Origin: Ensifer adhaerens
Lineage (GTDB): Bacteria > Pseudomonadota > Alphaproteobacteria > Rhizobiales > Rhizobiaceae
NCBI GenBank assembly: GCA_900215285.1
Contig: OCMG01000002.1
Span: 434,001 to 498,000, forward strand
Reading direction: 5' to 3'
Length of the DNA stretch: 64,000 nucleotides
Part shown: positions 44,359-53,648 of the stretch, piece after piece
Position numbering within the stretch: position 1 is the stretch's first letter
Layout: each line of letters opens with the position of its first letter
The notes under the pieces: model-generated
Seen by the model: the letters and a program-made list of their open reading frames with translations, nothing else
What the model was told of the DNA's origin: nothing
The model's database searches: none
Made by a program: the position numbers and the translations under genes

Positions 44359-45963
44359 TTACTCCGCAGGTTGTTGCGCAAAGGGTGCAGGGGCGCTCAG
44401 GCGGTCACGATGGTCTGACTGCCAACGATCGGTCTCGGGAACATCCATATACGGCCCCTTGCGGATATATTTCACCATCAACCCCATCTCGATGATGAAG
44501 AGCACGCTGTAGAAGAGCACGAAGCCGGCGAGCGTGATGGCAAGGTCGGCGACCGAAAGCGTTGAAGCCGAGAGCGCCGTTGGCAGAACACCGTCCACCG
44601 TCCAGGGCTGGCGACCGAATTCGGCGACGAACCAGCCGAGTTCTGCGGCAATCCACGGGGCCGGGATGAGGATGACGGCAAGCTGCAGCGCCACGCGCGG
44701 GAAGCGCATGTTGCGGAAGGACGACATCCAGAAGAACCAGACCATCAGCGCGATGAAGGAGAAGCCGAGCGCCACCATGAGGCGGAAGGCCCAGAAGAGC
44801 GGCCAGACGGTCGGCACGGTGTCGTTGGCGGCCTGTGCGATCTGTGCATCGGTCGCCTGGCGAGGATCGTCGACATAGCGCTTCAGAAGCAGGGCGAAGC
44901 CCAGATCCTTGCTGTGATCCTCGAAGGTCTTGGCAACGTCCGGCGATACCTTCCCCTTGTTGGCCCGGTAGTCCATCAGCGCGTTATAGGCGACGATGCC
45001 GGAGCGCACGCGCCCTTCCGCCTGTTTGACGAGATCGGCGATACCGGGAATCTCGCGGGTCAGCGAGCGCGTGCCGATCAGGCCCATGACATAGGGGATG
45101 TGGATCGCATAATGCGTTTCACGCGCCTGCTGGTCAGGGATGCCGAGAAGCGTGAAGGATGACGGTGCAGGTTGTGTTTCCCACATGCCTTCGATCGCCG
45201 CGAGCTTCATCTTCTGCGACAGCGTAACAGAGTAGCCGGATTCATCACCCAACACGACGACCGAAAGCGCCGAAGCAAGGCCGAAAGAGGCCGCAACGGC
45301 AATCGAGCGGCGGGCGAGATCGGCATGGCGGCCTTTCAGCAGGTACCAGGCCGAGACGCCCAGCACGAAGACGGAAGCCGTGACATAGCCCGCCGAAACG
45401 GTATGAACGAATTTCGCCTGCGCGACCTCATTGAACATGACATCGAAGAACGAGGTCATTTCCATGCGCATCGTGAGCGGGTTGAAAGCCGCCCCCACCG
45501 GATTCTGCATCCAGCCATTCGCGATCAGGATCCAGAGCGCAGAGAAGTTCGAACCGATGGCAACAAGCCAGGCGACGATCAGATGCGCGCGCTTGGAAAG
45601 CCTGTCCCAGCCGAAGAAGAAGAGACCGACGAAGGTCGCCTCAAGGAAGAAGGCCATCAGGCCCTCGATCGCCAGCGGCGCACCGAATATGTCACCGACA
45701 TAGTGGCTGTAATAACTCCAGTTCATGCCGAACTGGAATTCCATGGTGATGCCCGTCGCCACACCCAGCACGAAGTTGATGCCGAACAGCGTGCCCCAGA
45801 ATTTCGTCATCTGCCGCCAGATCGGACGATCAGTCATGACGTAGACTGTCTCCATGATGGCAACGATGACGGACAATCCGAGCGTCAATGGCACAAAGAG
45901 GAAATGATAGAGCGCTGTCATTGCAAATTGCAGTCGTGACAGCTCGACGATGTCGATATCCAT
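44359..45963 (-). CDS. cydA: Cytochrome bd ubiquinol oxidase subunit I
   Basis: Haem-bearing catalytic subunit, 534 residues. Visible: LSRLQFAMTALYHFLFVPLT with the N-terminal haem ligand His, the proton-path glutamates in LAIEGLMAFFLEATFVGLFF, the second His in KFVHTVSAGYVTASVFVLG, and the quinol loop with GWMQNPVGAAFNPLTMRMEM. Downstream of cydC across a 146-bp spacer holding an FNR-type box, so it can be transcribed both with cydDC and from its own promoter. Confidence 0.97.
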   Translation of the reverse strand: MDIDIVELSRLQFAMTALYHFLFVPLTLGLSVIVAIMETVYVMTDRPIWRQMTKFWGTLFGINFVLGVATGITMEFQFGMNWSYYSHYVGDIFGAPLAIEGLMAFFLEATFVGLFFFGWDRLSKRAHLIVAWLVAIGSNFSALWILIANGWMQNPVGAAFNPLTMRMEMTSFFDVMFNEVAQAKFVHTVSAGYVTASVFVLGVSAWYLLKGRHADLARRSIAVAASFGLASALSVVVLGDESGYSVTLSQKMKLAAIEGMWETQPAPSSFTLLGIPDQQARETHYAIHIPYVMGLIGTRSLTREIPGIADLVKQAEGRVRSGIVAYNALMDYRANKGKVSPDVAKTFEDHSKDLGFALLLKRYVDDPRQATDAQIAQAANDTVPTVWPLFWAFRLMVALGFSFIALMVWFFWMSSFRNMRFPRVALQLAVILIPAPWIAAELGWFVAEFGRQPWTVDGVLPTALSASTLSVADLAITLAGFVLFYSVLFIIEMGLMVKYIRKGPYMDVPETDRWQSDHRDRLSAPAPFAQQPAE

Positions 45964-46027
45964 GATGCTCTCGCCTATCGAAACATAGTGATGCTCAGAT
46001 ATTTAGCGAAAGCCACGGCCCCGCGAC

Positions 46028-46041
46028 TTGATCGAGGTCAA
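46028..46041. promoter_or_regulatory. FNR/FixK-type anaerobox upstream of cydA
   Basis: TTGATCGAGGTCAA fits TTGAT-N4-(A/G)TCAA with one deviation. It lies 65-78 bases upstream of the cydA start, a usual activation position. Confidence 0.65.
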
Positions 46042-46109
46042 TAAGGTGTATGGAGAATACACATTTGCGCTGTTTGGTCGCAGCCTCAACAGTGCCAAGG
46101 TCGACCGCG

Positions 46110-47765
46110 CTATCCCAGAGAAACGACACGATCGGCAAACGCAATTTCGGTACGCCGATGTGACGCCATCAGGATGGCGCAATCGGGCAGATACCGACGA
46201 ATGCCGGATAGGACCGCAAGCGCCGTCGCCTCATCGAGCCCTTCCGTGGGCTCGTCCAGCAATAGCAGCCTCGGCTTTCGAAGCAGCACGCGCGCAAGCG
46301 CCAGACGCCGCTTCTCGCCTCCAGACAAGCCTGCACCGCTCTCACCGAGAAGGAAATCCAGACCGCCCTTCGCTTCAACGACCCGCTCAAGCGCCACGGC
46401 GCTCAGGACGTGCCACGCGTCTTCTTCACCCACATCCGGCCGCGCCAGCCGTAGCGCGTCCATGATCGACCCGCTCATCAAGGCGCTTCTTTGGGGCAAC
46501 ATGGTGGCAAAGCTCAAAACTGCGTCATCCGGAAAGTTCTCGAGCGCCTGCCCCTCTAGCCATATGCGGCCACTGTCACGCGGCAGCAGCCCGATCGCAA
46601 CAAGTAGCGCGGTCGACTTGCCGACCCCGCTCGGACCAGTAAGCGCAACCGTTTCGCCTGCGCCGAGAGTGACGGTAAAATCGCTGAGGATGGGTCGACC
46701 GGCCAGTTTGAACGAGACAGCCTCCATCTGGAGCCGTGGACCGCCGCGATTGGCTGCGTCCGCAGCAGCAATTTGAGCGCCGGATCCGGCTTCTCCGGCG
46801 GACATCTGCTCATCCACGCGTCGCGCTGCGTCCATGATACGACCGAGTTCGGCAAAGCCGCGATGCAGGGATGCCATGATCTCGGAAGCACCGAGAGCCC
46901 CGAAAAAACCGAGAGCAGCAAAAGGTGCATCGATGGAATGCGCCTCCGCCAGCCTGAGGCCGAGGTAAAGGCTTCCGGCAGCGGCGACGGATGCGGTCAT
47001 GCCGAGCAGCATGCCCGAGACGCGCTCGGCCAGATCGATGCGCGCCTGGTCGCGCTGTAGCCGCACCTGCGCATCCAGGATGTGCAAATGCTGCGCAGCC
47101 AGTTGTCCGGAGACTGCAAGCTCCGGCCGGGCCCGCATCATGTCGATGAATCTGAGCCGCACCGCCTGGAGGGCCTTGTGAGCGATGCGAGAGGGCCGCA
47201 TGGCAAATTTGATCGTGACAGTGGCGGCGAGCAACAGCCCCAGACCAAGGCTCATTCCCTGCCAAGCCGCGACATACCCTCCTTCAAGACCCCAAAGCAG
47301 AAGCAGAAAGCTTGCAAAGACCACAATGGCCGAGAGAACGGGAATGACCAGTCGCAGCGCCAGGCCATCCAGCGCGTCGACATCGAGCGTCAGATGGTTC
47401 AAACGCTCCGAACCGCTGAGCGCAGCCAGCTTGCGCAGCGGCGCGCGCGTCATCGCCGCCAGCAATTGACCGCGCAGTTCCGCAAGTCCGGTCAGCGTCG
47501 CGTCGTGGCTCAGCAGGCGCTCGCCATAGCGCGCGGCGGCGCGCCCGAGCGCGAGAAAGCGAATGGCAGAACTGGGGCGAAAGACGTCGAAGGCAATCCC
47601 GACGCTTGCCAGCCCAGCCACACCGGTTGCCGTGATGAACCAGCCGGACAAGGACAACAAGGCGGTGCCTGCAGCGACCACAAGGACAGAAGACAGGCTG
47701 CCGAGCGCCAGTTTGCCGGCATGCGGCCGCCAGACCCGGAGAAAGATACGGAAAAGCCGTCTCAT
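46110..47765 (-). CDS. cydC: Thiol reductant ABC exporter subunit CydC
   Basis: Half-transporter of the CydDC cysteine/glutathione exporter needed for cytochrome bd assembly; 551 residues. N-terminal membrane domain (LALGSLSSVLVVAAGTALLS, FLALGRAAARYGERLLSHDA) and C-terminal ABC domain: Walker A TGPSGVGKST, signature GAGLSGGEKRRLALARVLL, Walker B LLLLDEPTEGLD. Overlaps cydD by four bases (ATGA). Confidence 0.94.
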   Translation of the reverse strand: MRRLFRIFLRVWRPHAGKLALGSLSSVLVVAAGTALLSLSGWFITATGVAGLASVGIAFDVFRPSSAIRFLALGRAAARYGERLLSHDATLTGLAELRGQLLAAMTRAPLRKLAALSGSERLNHLTLDVDALDGLALRLVIPVLSAIVVFASFLLLLWGLEGGYVAAWQGMSLGLGLLLAATVTIKFAMRPSRIAHKALQAVRLRFIDMMRARPELAVSGQLAAQHLHILDAQVRLQRDQARIDLAERVSGMLLGMTASVAAAGSLYLGLRLAEAHSIDAPFAALGFFGALGASEIMASLHRGFAELGRIMDAARRVDEQMSAGEAGSGAQIAAADAANRGGPRLQMEAVSFKLAGRPILSDFTVTLGAGETVALTGPSGVGKSTALLVAIGLLPRDSGRIWLEGQALENFPDDAVLSFATMLPQRSALMSGSIMDALRLARPDVGEEDAWHVLSAVALERVVEAKGGLDFLLGESGAGLSGGEKRRLALARVLLRKPRLLLLDEPTEGLDEATALAVLSGIRRYLPDCAILMASHRRTEIAFADRVVSLG

Positions 47766-49465
47766 GCTGCACCCCAGAGCCGGATTTCGCGCCCCAACCT
47801 CTCGATAAGCTGCCTATCATGGGTGGCGACGATCAGTGTTTTTCCGGCCCGCGCCAGCGCAAGCAGACTCTCCGTCACCAGATTCGCATTCGCGGGGTCG
47901 AGATCGGCTGTGGGCTCGTCGGCAAGCACGACATCGGCCTGCGCATAAAAGGCGCGCGCCAGCATGACACGCCGGGCCTCACCGCCTGAAAGGCCGCTTC
48001 CGGTTTCGCCGAGGCGCGTCAATAGCCCCCGGGGCAGCGCCGCAACGACTGCGTCAAGACCCGCCGCGCCGAGGGCCTCGGCGAGCCGCCGATCATCGCG
48101 TGGGGCGCTGGAGCCGACAATATTGGCAAGCACACTGGCATTGGCGAAATGCGGCGTTTGCGAAACCCAGGAGAGCCGCATCCGCCAAGCGTCGGCGACT
48201 GCGTCGTCCAGTCTCACCCCGCAGACGTTGATCCATCCTTCCCCGGCAGGCGCGAGACCAGCCAACAGGGCAAGCAGCGTACTCTTGCCGACGCCGCTCG
48301 GACCGGTGATGGCGACGGTTTCACCGGCGCGGATATCGGCATCGGGATAGGCAATGGAGAAGGCCGGACCTGCCGAAAATTGTAACCCGCGCATGGAGAG
48401 ACTGACTTCACCGGCAAGCGGCGCGACGCTCTTTCCCGCGCCGAGGATCGTCAGCGCCTCGCGGCTGTCGACTTCAGCCAGCTCTTCCGCGACGGCAAGC
48501 GCCGCGGCGCGATCATGCCACGCGCCGGCCAGTTCGCGCATCGGGGAAAAGAATTCGGGCGCCATAAGCAGGAGGAAAATCCCTTGAGAAAGGCTCATGG
48601 CGGCGCCGTAGGTGCCGAAGCTGAAGGTCCCGAGCAGGCTGAACCCGACATAGACGGCAACCATGGCAACGCCCAGCGCGGAGAAAAGCTCCAGCACCGT
48701 CGAGGACAGAAAGGCCACCCGCAGCACCGCCATCGTACGCTCCTTCAGGGAGTCTGCGCTGGCAAAGAACTGGCGCACCATCATCTCGCGTCCGTCCAGA
48801 AGCTTGATGTCGACCAAAGCATTGAGCCTTTCGAGGAGGAGCGCGTTGAGCGAACCCGTTTCCTTGAGATGGCGCGCGCTGGCGTCGCGTGCAGCATAGC
48901 CGATCAGGATCATGAACAACGGGATGAGCGGTCCGGAAATGAGGAGGATGAGGGCGCCGGCCCAAGACACCCATGCCGTCGCCAGCAGAATGGCGAAAGG
49001 CACTGTTCGCGTCCGGAAAGCAGCCGTGTGATAGCGCGTGAGGTAGAGCGTGAGGATATCCAGCTTGTTGCCGATGAGAGCGGCCCCCTCGCCCGAAGAC
49101 ATGGAGTCGCGGGAAAAAGGGGAAACGCGACCTTGCGCGCCAGCCAACCTGTCTCTTTCACGCGCAACAACCTCCTGCGCGGCGCGGAATGCAATGCGCC
49201 CGCCCAAGGCGTCAAGACCATGGCGAAGGAACCCGAGAGCCGCATAGACCAGAGCGGCTGAGAGCGGCATGAGGACGGGGGCAGTTCCGGTCACGAGCCC
49301 GCCGAGACTGTTTCCGGCAATCATGCTCTGCGGCAGGAGCAGAAGCGTGGCGGCAACAGCCAGGAGACCGCTGCGACGCAATCCCTGCAATGCTCCCGCT
49401 TCGATGCGCTTCAGTCGCAGGACGCCAGGGTCTGCGGATTTCAATTTGGAACTGGCCACGGGCAC
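47762..49465 (-). CDS. cydD: Thiol reductant ABC exporter subunit CydD
   Basis: Partner of CydC, 567 residues. Membrane domain with LLLLPQSMIAGNSLGGLVTG, and the family passage LNALVDIKLLDGREMMVRQF; ABC domain with TGPSGVGKSTLLALLAGLAP, signature GSGLSGGEARRVMLARAF and Walker B VVLADEPTADLDPA. First gene of cydDCABX. Two FNR-type boxes lie in the spacer shared with the divergent Rrf2 regulator. Confidence 0.95.
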   Translation of the reverse strand: MPVASSKLKSADPGVLRLKRIEAGALQGLRRSGLLAVAATLLLLPQSMIAGNSLGGLVTGTAPVLMPLSAALVYAALGFLRHGLDALGGRIAFRAAQEVVARERDRLAGAQGRVSPFSRDSMSSGEGAALIGNKLDILTLYLTRYHTAAFRTRTVPFAILLATAWVSWAGALILLISGPLIPLFMILIGYAARDASARHLKETGSLNALLLERLNALVDIKLLDGREMMVRQFFASADSLKERTMAVLRVAFLSSTVLELFSALGVAMVAVYVGFSLLGTFSFGTYGAAMSLSQGIFLLLMAPEFFSPMRELAGAWHDRAAALAVAEELAEVDSREALTILGAGKSVAPLAGEVSLSMRGLQFSAGPAFSIAYPDADIRAGETVAITGPSGVGKSTLLALLAGLAPAGEGWINVCGVRLDDAVADAWRMRLSWVSQTPHFANASVLANIVGSSAPRDDRRLAEALGAAGLDAVVAALPRGLLTRLGETGSGLSGGEARRVMLARAFYAQADVVLADEPTADLDPANANLVTESLLALARAGKTLIVATHDRQLIERLGREIRLWGAA

Positions 49466-49519
49466 GCCTGATAATCATGTATCTCGAATGCGTCTTTACT
49501 CGAAAATCACCCGCTGGAA

Positions 49520-49572
49520 ATGACATGGATCAAGTTTAGGCGCCGGCGAGCCCACAGCCTGACATAGATCAA
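49520..49572. promoter_or_regulatory. Pair of FNR/FixK-type boxes between cydD and the Rrf2 regulator
   Basis: ATGACATGGATCAA (49520-49533) and CTGACATAGATCAA (49559-49572) share TGAC-N4-ATCAA, with one mismatch each to TTGAC-N4-ATCAA. They are centred about 60 and 100 bases upstream of cydD and about 113 and 73 bases upstream of the Rrf2 start. Confidence 0.6.
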
Positions 49573-49638
49573 TCCCATTACCCAAATGTGATGTATTCAA
49601 GACAGATAATCTTGACCATCCGGGGGGACGGGACAGCG

Positions 49639-50184
49639 ATGCGCATTACGATGCGAACCAATCTGGCTATCAGGACACTCATGTTTTGCGCCGTCAATCC
49701 GGATATCACCGTCCGCAAGAGCGATATTGCCGCCGCATGCAACGCTTCGGAAAACCATCTGGCCCAAGTCATCAGGACGCTCGGCCAGCATGGCTTCATC
49801 GATGCCACGCGCGGACGCAATGGTGGCTTGCAACTGATGCGCTCGCCGGCCGGCATCAATATCGGGTCGGTATTCCGTGTCTTTGAAGCCGAACTGCCCT
49901 TTGCGGAATGTTTCAGCGCGTCCAATACGTGCCCGCTCGTGGACGTGTGCTGGCTGCGCAATGCCATCCGCGACGCGGTGGACGCCTTCTATCGGTCGCT
50001 GGACAAGGTCCTCCTGTCAGACCTCGTGAATGGAAACGACCGCCTTGCGGAATTGCTGCAAATCCGGGTCGAATGCCATAGGGGAAGCGGTGGAGAACGG
50101 CCCGCTGCCAAATCGTCCCCCGCGCGCAAGACATTGGCGAAGACCCGCGATATCGCGAGCCTCGGCGCTGCGACGGGGGCTTGA
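49639..50184 (+). CDS. Rrf2-family regulator, NsrR-like, with three-cysteine cluster motif
   Basis: Probable Fe-S-sensing repressor of 181 residues from ATG 49639 (MRITMRTNLAIRTLMFCAVN). Winged helix: RKSDIAAACNASENHLAQVI, TLGQHGFIDATRGRNGGLQL. Three cysteines of the cluster motif are in CFSASNTCPLVDVCWLR (Cys-x6-Cys-x5-Cys). Such regulators sense NO or redox state. Divergent from cydDCABX, a NO-tolerant oxidase, so local control is likely. The C-terminal tail (about 40 residues, basic) is longer than in typical NsrR. Confidence 0.88.
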   Translation: MRITMRTNLAIRTLMFCAVNPDITVRKSDIAAACNASENHLAQVIRTLGQHGFIDATRGRNGGLQLMRSPAGINIGSVFRVFEAELPFAECFSASNTCPLVDVCWLRNAIRDAVDAFYRSLDKVLLSDLVNGNDRLAELLQIRVECHRGSGGERPAAKSSPARKTLAKTRDIASLGAATGA

Positions 50185-50275
50185 CCCGCCGCCACGCCGA
50201 TCAGGATACAGGCAGATCATTCCGCAACCTCCCGCCTGTGACCGGCGGGAACATCGACAGGTCTTTCACCGCGAC

Positions 50276-50593
50276 TTACTTTCGGATCGTCTTCCGGATG
50301 GCCTTTGCGCCGGAGGCAATCTCCGGGTCGGCCTGAATGCCATCCTCCAGACGGCGAACATGGGAGCCGGGGACGGTAAGATGCATCAGATTGATGGTCA
50401 GCGTATCGGCCATCAGAAAGAACGAACCACGCAACGCAAAGAAGGCGTAGAGCATGCCGATCGTCATCCTGTTGATGAGAACAGCCGCGACGCCGGCATA
50501 GAGCGTTGCCACCGTGCCCAACATGACAATGACATGGATGAGCAATTGCGCATCGATCTGCAGCTTTCGGGAGAGAAAATCTTTGCTAACCAT
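50276..50593 (-). CDS. Small predicted membrane protein, unknown function
   Basis: A 105-residue product from ATG 50593 with two hydrophobic segments (AQLLIHVIVMLGTVATLYAG and VAAVLINRMTIGMLYAFFAL continuing LRGSFFLM) and a charged tail. No clear ribosome site precedes the ATG, so the start is uncertain. I do not recognise the family; the hydrophobic pattern and lack of a competing gene make it more likely real than not. Confidence 0.5.
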   Translation of the reverse strand: MVSKDFLSRKLQIDAQLLIHVIVMLGTVATLYAGVAAVLINRMTIGMLYAFFALRGSFFLMADTLTINLMHLTVPGSHVRRLEDGIQADPEIASGAKAIRKTIRK

Positions 50594-50694
50594 AAGGTGG
50601 AGGCGTCCGCAAATCGGTAAAATGCGACGAATTCCAGACGCGAAAAATTTCGAGCCAACGGCGTCTATTGCCCTCATAACAAGAGGGCAAACCC

Positions 50695-51366
50695 ATGTTC
50701 CGCACAACGGCCGCAATCGCATTCGCCACCCTGTCCCTGGCCATTTCCACCACGGGAGCAACCGCAACCCAGCATCCGAAGGCCGGATTTGAACCGCAGG
50801 CCTATGCCGACACAACAGGTGTCACATCGGTTCCGATCGGCTGGCATATATTCTGCAAGGTGCATGCGGTCGAGTGCCATGCCTCCAGCAGTTCCGCACA
50901 GCGGGCAACGCTCACCGAGGCAAGCTGGAAAACGCTGCTTCAGATCGACCAACTGGTGAACCAGAACATAGTCGGCATTTCGGATGAAGATCATTATCAG
51001 ATCCGCGCCAAGGGAATCGCCAACTGGTGGACCTATCCCGATGACGGCAAGGGCAATTGCAACGACTACGCAATCCTGAAGAAACGGCTGCTCATCGAAG
51101 CTGGCTGGCCGAGCTCCACCCTGTTCCTGACCGTGGTCCTGGACCATCACAACGAAGGACATCTGGTCCTGATGGCGCGCACAGACCGCGGCGACCTGAT
51201 CCTCGACAACCTGGAGGACAAGGTGCTGCTCTGGTATCAGACGGGCTACACCTATCTCAAGAGACAGTCTTCCGAAGATCCGGATATCTGGCTGTCGTTC
51301 AGCAACGATGTCCGGAACCTGGACAAGGTGGCGGCCCTCTCCTCGGCGACAACTCAGCAGCCGTAA
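50695..51366 (+). CDS. Periplasmic BTLCP-type transglutaminase-like cysteine peptidase
   Basis: Secreted cysteine peptidase-like protein of 223 residues. Signal peptide MFRTTAAIAFATLSLAISTT ending near ATA. The BTLCP triad regions are visible: Cys in DDGKGNCNDYAILKKRLLIE, His in NEGHLVLMARTDRGDLILDN, with the Asp of LDN. Family members include LapG, a c-di-GMP-controlled adhesin protease; no LapD-like partner lies nearby, so the target is unknown. Its 3' end overlaps the convergent small gene by 13 bases. Confidence 0.9.
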   Translation: MFRTTAAIAFATLSLAISTTGATATQHPKAGFEPQAYADTTGVTSVPIGWHIFCKVHAVECHASSSSAQRATLTEASWKTLLQIDQLVNQNIVGISDEDHYQIRAKGIANWWTYPDDGKGNCNDYAILKKRLLIEAGWPSSTLFLTVVLDHHNEGHLVLMARTDRGDLILDNLEDKVLLWYQTGYTYLKRQSSEDPDIWLSFSNDVRNLDKVAALSSATTQQP

Positions 51367-51680
51367 CGCTTCCAGTACAGATCAACAAGATTGCCGCCAT
51401 CGCGATCCAGAATCGCAAAACTGCCCGGTACGACCGCGAAAAAACGCTCGGTTCTCCGGGCGGCCCCCATTTCGTTTTCAAAGACACGCCCGCAGACAAC
51501 AAAGCCCGGAAGGTCGCCACTGGTTGCGATCTTTTCTGTCTCAACGGACGCGAATTCCGGCCCCAGCCGGCGAGAAAGCGCGCTATCGACACGCGCGGCC
51601 ACATCACGCTGTTCAGGCAGCGGCTCGCCGGGCGCAGCCGTGAGCACAAGAAGCGCCGGCGCGATCGTCAAGAGCTTCAT
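51354..51680 (-). CDS. Small secreted hypothetical protein
   Basis: Protein of 108 residues with a probable signal peptide (MKLLTIAPALLVLTAAPGEP) and a compact domain containing LPGFVVCGRVFENEMGAARR and FFAVVPGSFAILDRDGGNLV; two cysteines could form a disulfide. Family not recognised. Convergent with the BTLCP gene. Confidence 0.7.
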   Translation of the reverse strand: MKLLTIAPALLVLTAAPGEPLPEQRDVAARVDSALSRRLGPEFASVETEKIATSGDLPGFVVCGRVFENEMGAARRTERFFAVVPGSFAILDRDGGNLVDLYWKRYGC

Positions 51681-51908
51681 TCCTTTACATCTCCGATGGA
51701 ACTGCCCAAGGCAGCATTCTCCAAATCAGTCGAGGCATCATGCACGCGCGCGCGCCGGGAAGGAAGGGGAGGAGGAGCATCTTTTCAGGATTGCCAGTTG
51801 GCGCACAAAACGGCGCGTAACCGCACGATGCGGTCCCGCGTTCCATCGTGCGGGAGGCTGGCGGCCTGGTGATCCAGACTTGAATGATGCAGCAGGACGA
51901 GCAGGCGC

Positions 51909-53648
51909 TCAGAACAGCGCATCCTCCAGCAGATCGTCATCAGAGGGAGCCGGCACCGCTTCAGCCGCAATCGTCTGGCCAAAGACATCGGCGTGGATAT
52001 TACGCTCCGCCACCATGGTGTAAGTCTTGGCGATGCGCTCGCCGATGATCAAAAGTGTCGGCGTCATGGTTGGCGCCTCACTCCACCGCTCGCTGGCAAC
52101 AATGGCCTCCTGCGTACAGGCGGCCATGATTTCGCCAATGCCCGCCTTGAAGTCCAGACGGCTGATCGCACGCGTCACCTTCGCAGACATATCCTCTGCA
52201 GTCAGCCGCAGGGCCTGCATGTTGTCGTCCATCGTCTTGGCGGCGTCCGCCAGCATGGGAACCGCAGTGTCCAGCAAGCCTTCAAGGCTTTCCGCCTCGC
52301 CATCGTCCTCGCAGGCATCAACCGCCCCAAGCCCGGCTGCCTGCTCCTGCAACCGCTTCAGGGTTGCCAGAATCTGACCGGCGTCATCGTCGAGAACGGA
52401 GGCAAAGACGCGCAACTCGCCAGTGACGACGTTGATGGGGCGACCTTCCTCGCCGAGCCGGCCGCAGCGCAACGTCGTGTTGAGGGCCATATACTGGATA
52501 TCGCGGCGGACAAGCTGGATCGTCTCCACACTGGTCGTCAATTCGCCGACGAGGACGGCGGTGTTCTGGCTGAGGGATGCAGCGACGGTGGCCGCACGCG
52601 CGATCTTGCCCACCATGCCGCGCGCCGAAACCAGATCATCGTGAAGGACGGTGATCGGATTTCCTCGTTCGGGGTGCTGCGCGAGGATCATGGCCTCGTA
52701 GAGTTTCATCAGAGCCGCGACGTCCCCGCCGAGGCTATGTATCGTCTCGACGACGCGACCGGAATCGCGCTGAAAGTCCGCGGTCGACTCCGAAAGAAGC
52801 TCGGCGACCAGACGTGTGATCGTGCCCATGATCATGCCATGTTCGTCGGTCGAAACAGACTTCCCCGCTTCCCCCTTTAACGTCTCATCGGCAATCGCGA
52901 ATGCTGTCTGGCAATGTTCGATACGCTGCCGCGTGATGTCACCGATCTGCATCGCCGACAAAACCTGGCCGACCTTTGCCTGCGCCTTGCGGGCAAGATC
53001 GGCAACCTTGAGTGCCATGGTCGAAAGGTGCTGCTTCTGAGCTTCGATCTCGGCGCCATTCTTCAAGAGGCGCGACACGATGTTCGGAAGCTCATCGAAA
53101 TGGTTTTCGAGCGGTCCGCCACTCTTCAGGTCTGCGCCATCAATCTGGGCGCCCAGCGCATCGACGCGGCCCGAAAGCGACTTCACTTCCTGAGTCGCAA
53201 ATTGAATTCGCTCCATGATTTCCGACACGAAATCGGAAAAGTCCGCGACGTTTGCGCCCGCGATTTTGGCGGTCATCGCAAAGGTACGCAGGTAGCGAAG
53301 CGCCTCGTTCATGGAATCGATGTTGCGCGCAAATTCACCGCTGATCTGCTTGACGGCCACCAGGCTCGCCTGCCGCGTCGCATGATTATCCGGCACCGCC
53401 TTCAACAGTTCGGCCGTCAGCATCAGCTTGCGCTTGGCGTCCTTGGCCTCCTCCTCCTTCAGGGATGACCCGACCTGATCGAGAAGCTCGACGAGTTTGG
53501 AAAGGGTTTCCAGCACTGTCACAAGAACGGAGCCGCCATCCAGGAAACGCTCCTCCAATTGACCTCGGGCGCTTTCGAGCCGCCCGAGAAGAGCGGATGC
53601 CGAAAAGCGCTCTTCATCCTGTAAAACGGAAGCGGTCCCCAAAGTCAT
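51909..53648 (-). CDS. Soluble MCP-like chemotaxis protein with degenerate signalling hairpin
   Basis: Cytoplasmic, mostly helical protein of 579 residues with no membrane segment. Start at ATG 53648 with GAGG six bases upstream. Residues 381-425 (RRDIQYMALNTTLRCGRLGE, EGRPINVVTGELRVFASVLD) align by eye with the MCP tip and hairpin ([34 protein letters not shown]) but have lost most of the CheA/CheW-contact residues. An earlier passage (117-150, ALRYLRTFAMTAKIAGANVA) may be a second degenerate copy, and LSAMQIGDITRQRIEHC (230-246) is seen in chemotaxis-associated proteins. Divergent from the chemotaxis operon; role unknown, perhaps a scaffold or decoy receptor. Confidence 0.75.
   Translation of the reverse strand: MTLGTASVLQDEERFSASALLGRLESARGQLEERFLDGGSVLVTVLETLSKLVELLDQVGSSLKEEEAKDAKRKLMLTAELLKAVPDNHATRQASLVAVKQISGEFARNIDSMNEALRYLRTFAMTAKIAGANVADFSDFVSEIMERIQFATQEVKSLSGRVDALGAQIDGADLKSGGPLENHFDELPNIVSRLLKNGAEIEAQKQHLSTMALKVADLARKAQAKVGQVLSAMQIGDITRQRIEHCQTAFAIADETLKGEAGKSVSTDEHGMIMGTITRLVAELLSESTADFQRDSGRVVETIHSLGGDVAALMKLYEAMILAQHPERGNPITVLHDDLVSARGMVGKIARAATVAASLSQNTAVLVGELTTSVETIQLVRRDIQYMALNTTLRCGRLGEEGRPINVVTGELRVFASVLDDDAGQILATLKRLQEQAAGLGAVDACEDDGEAESLEGLLDTAVPMLADAAKTMDDNMQALRLTAEDMSAKVTRAISRLDFKAGIGEIMAACTQEAIVASERWSEAPTMTPTLLIIGERIAKTYTMVAERNIHADVFGQTIAAEAVPAPSDDDLLEDALF

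Noticed and set aside
50030..50620. Plus-strand open frame of 196 codons after the Rrf2 gene
   Set aside because: Begins inside the Rrf2 gene in another frame and runs opposite a more convincing membrane protein; no domain seen.
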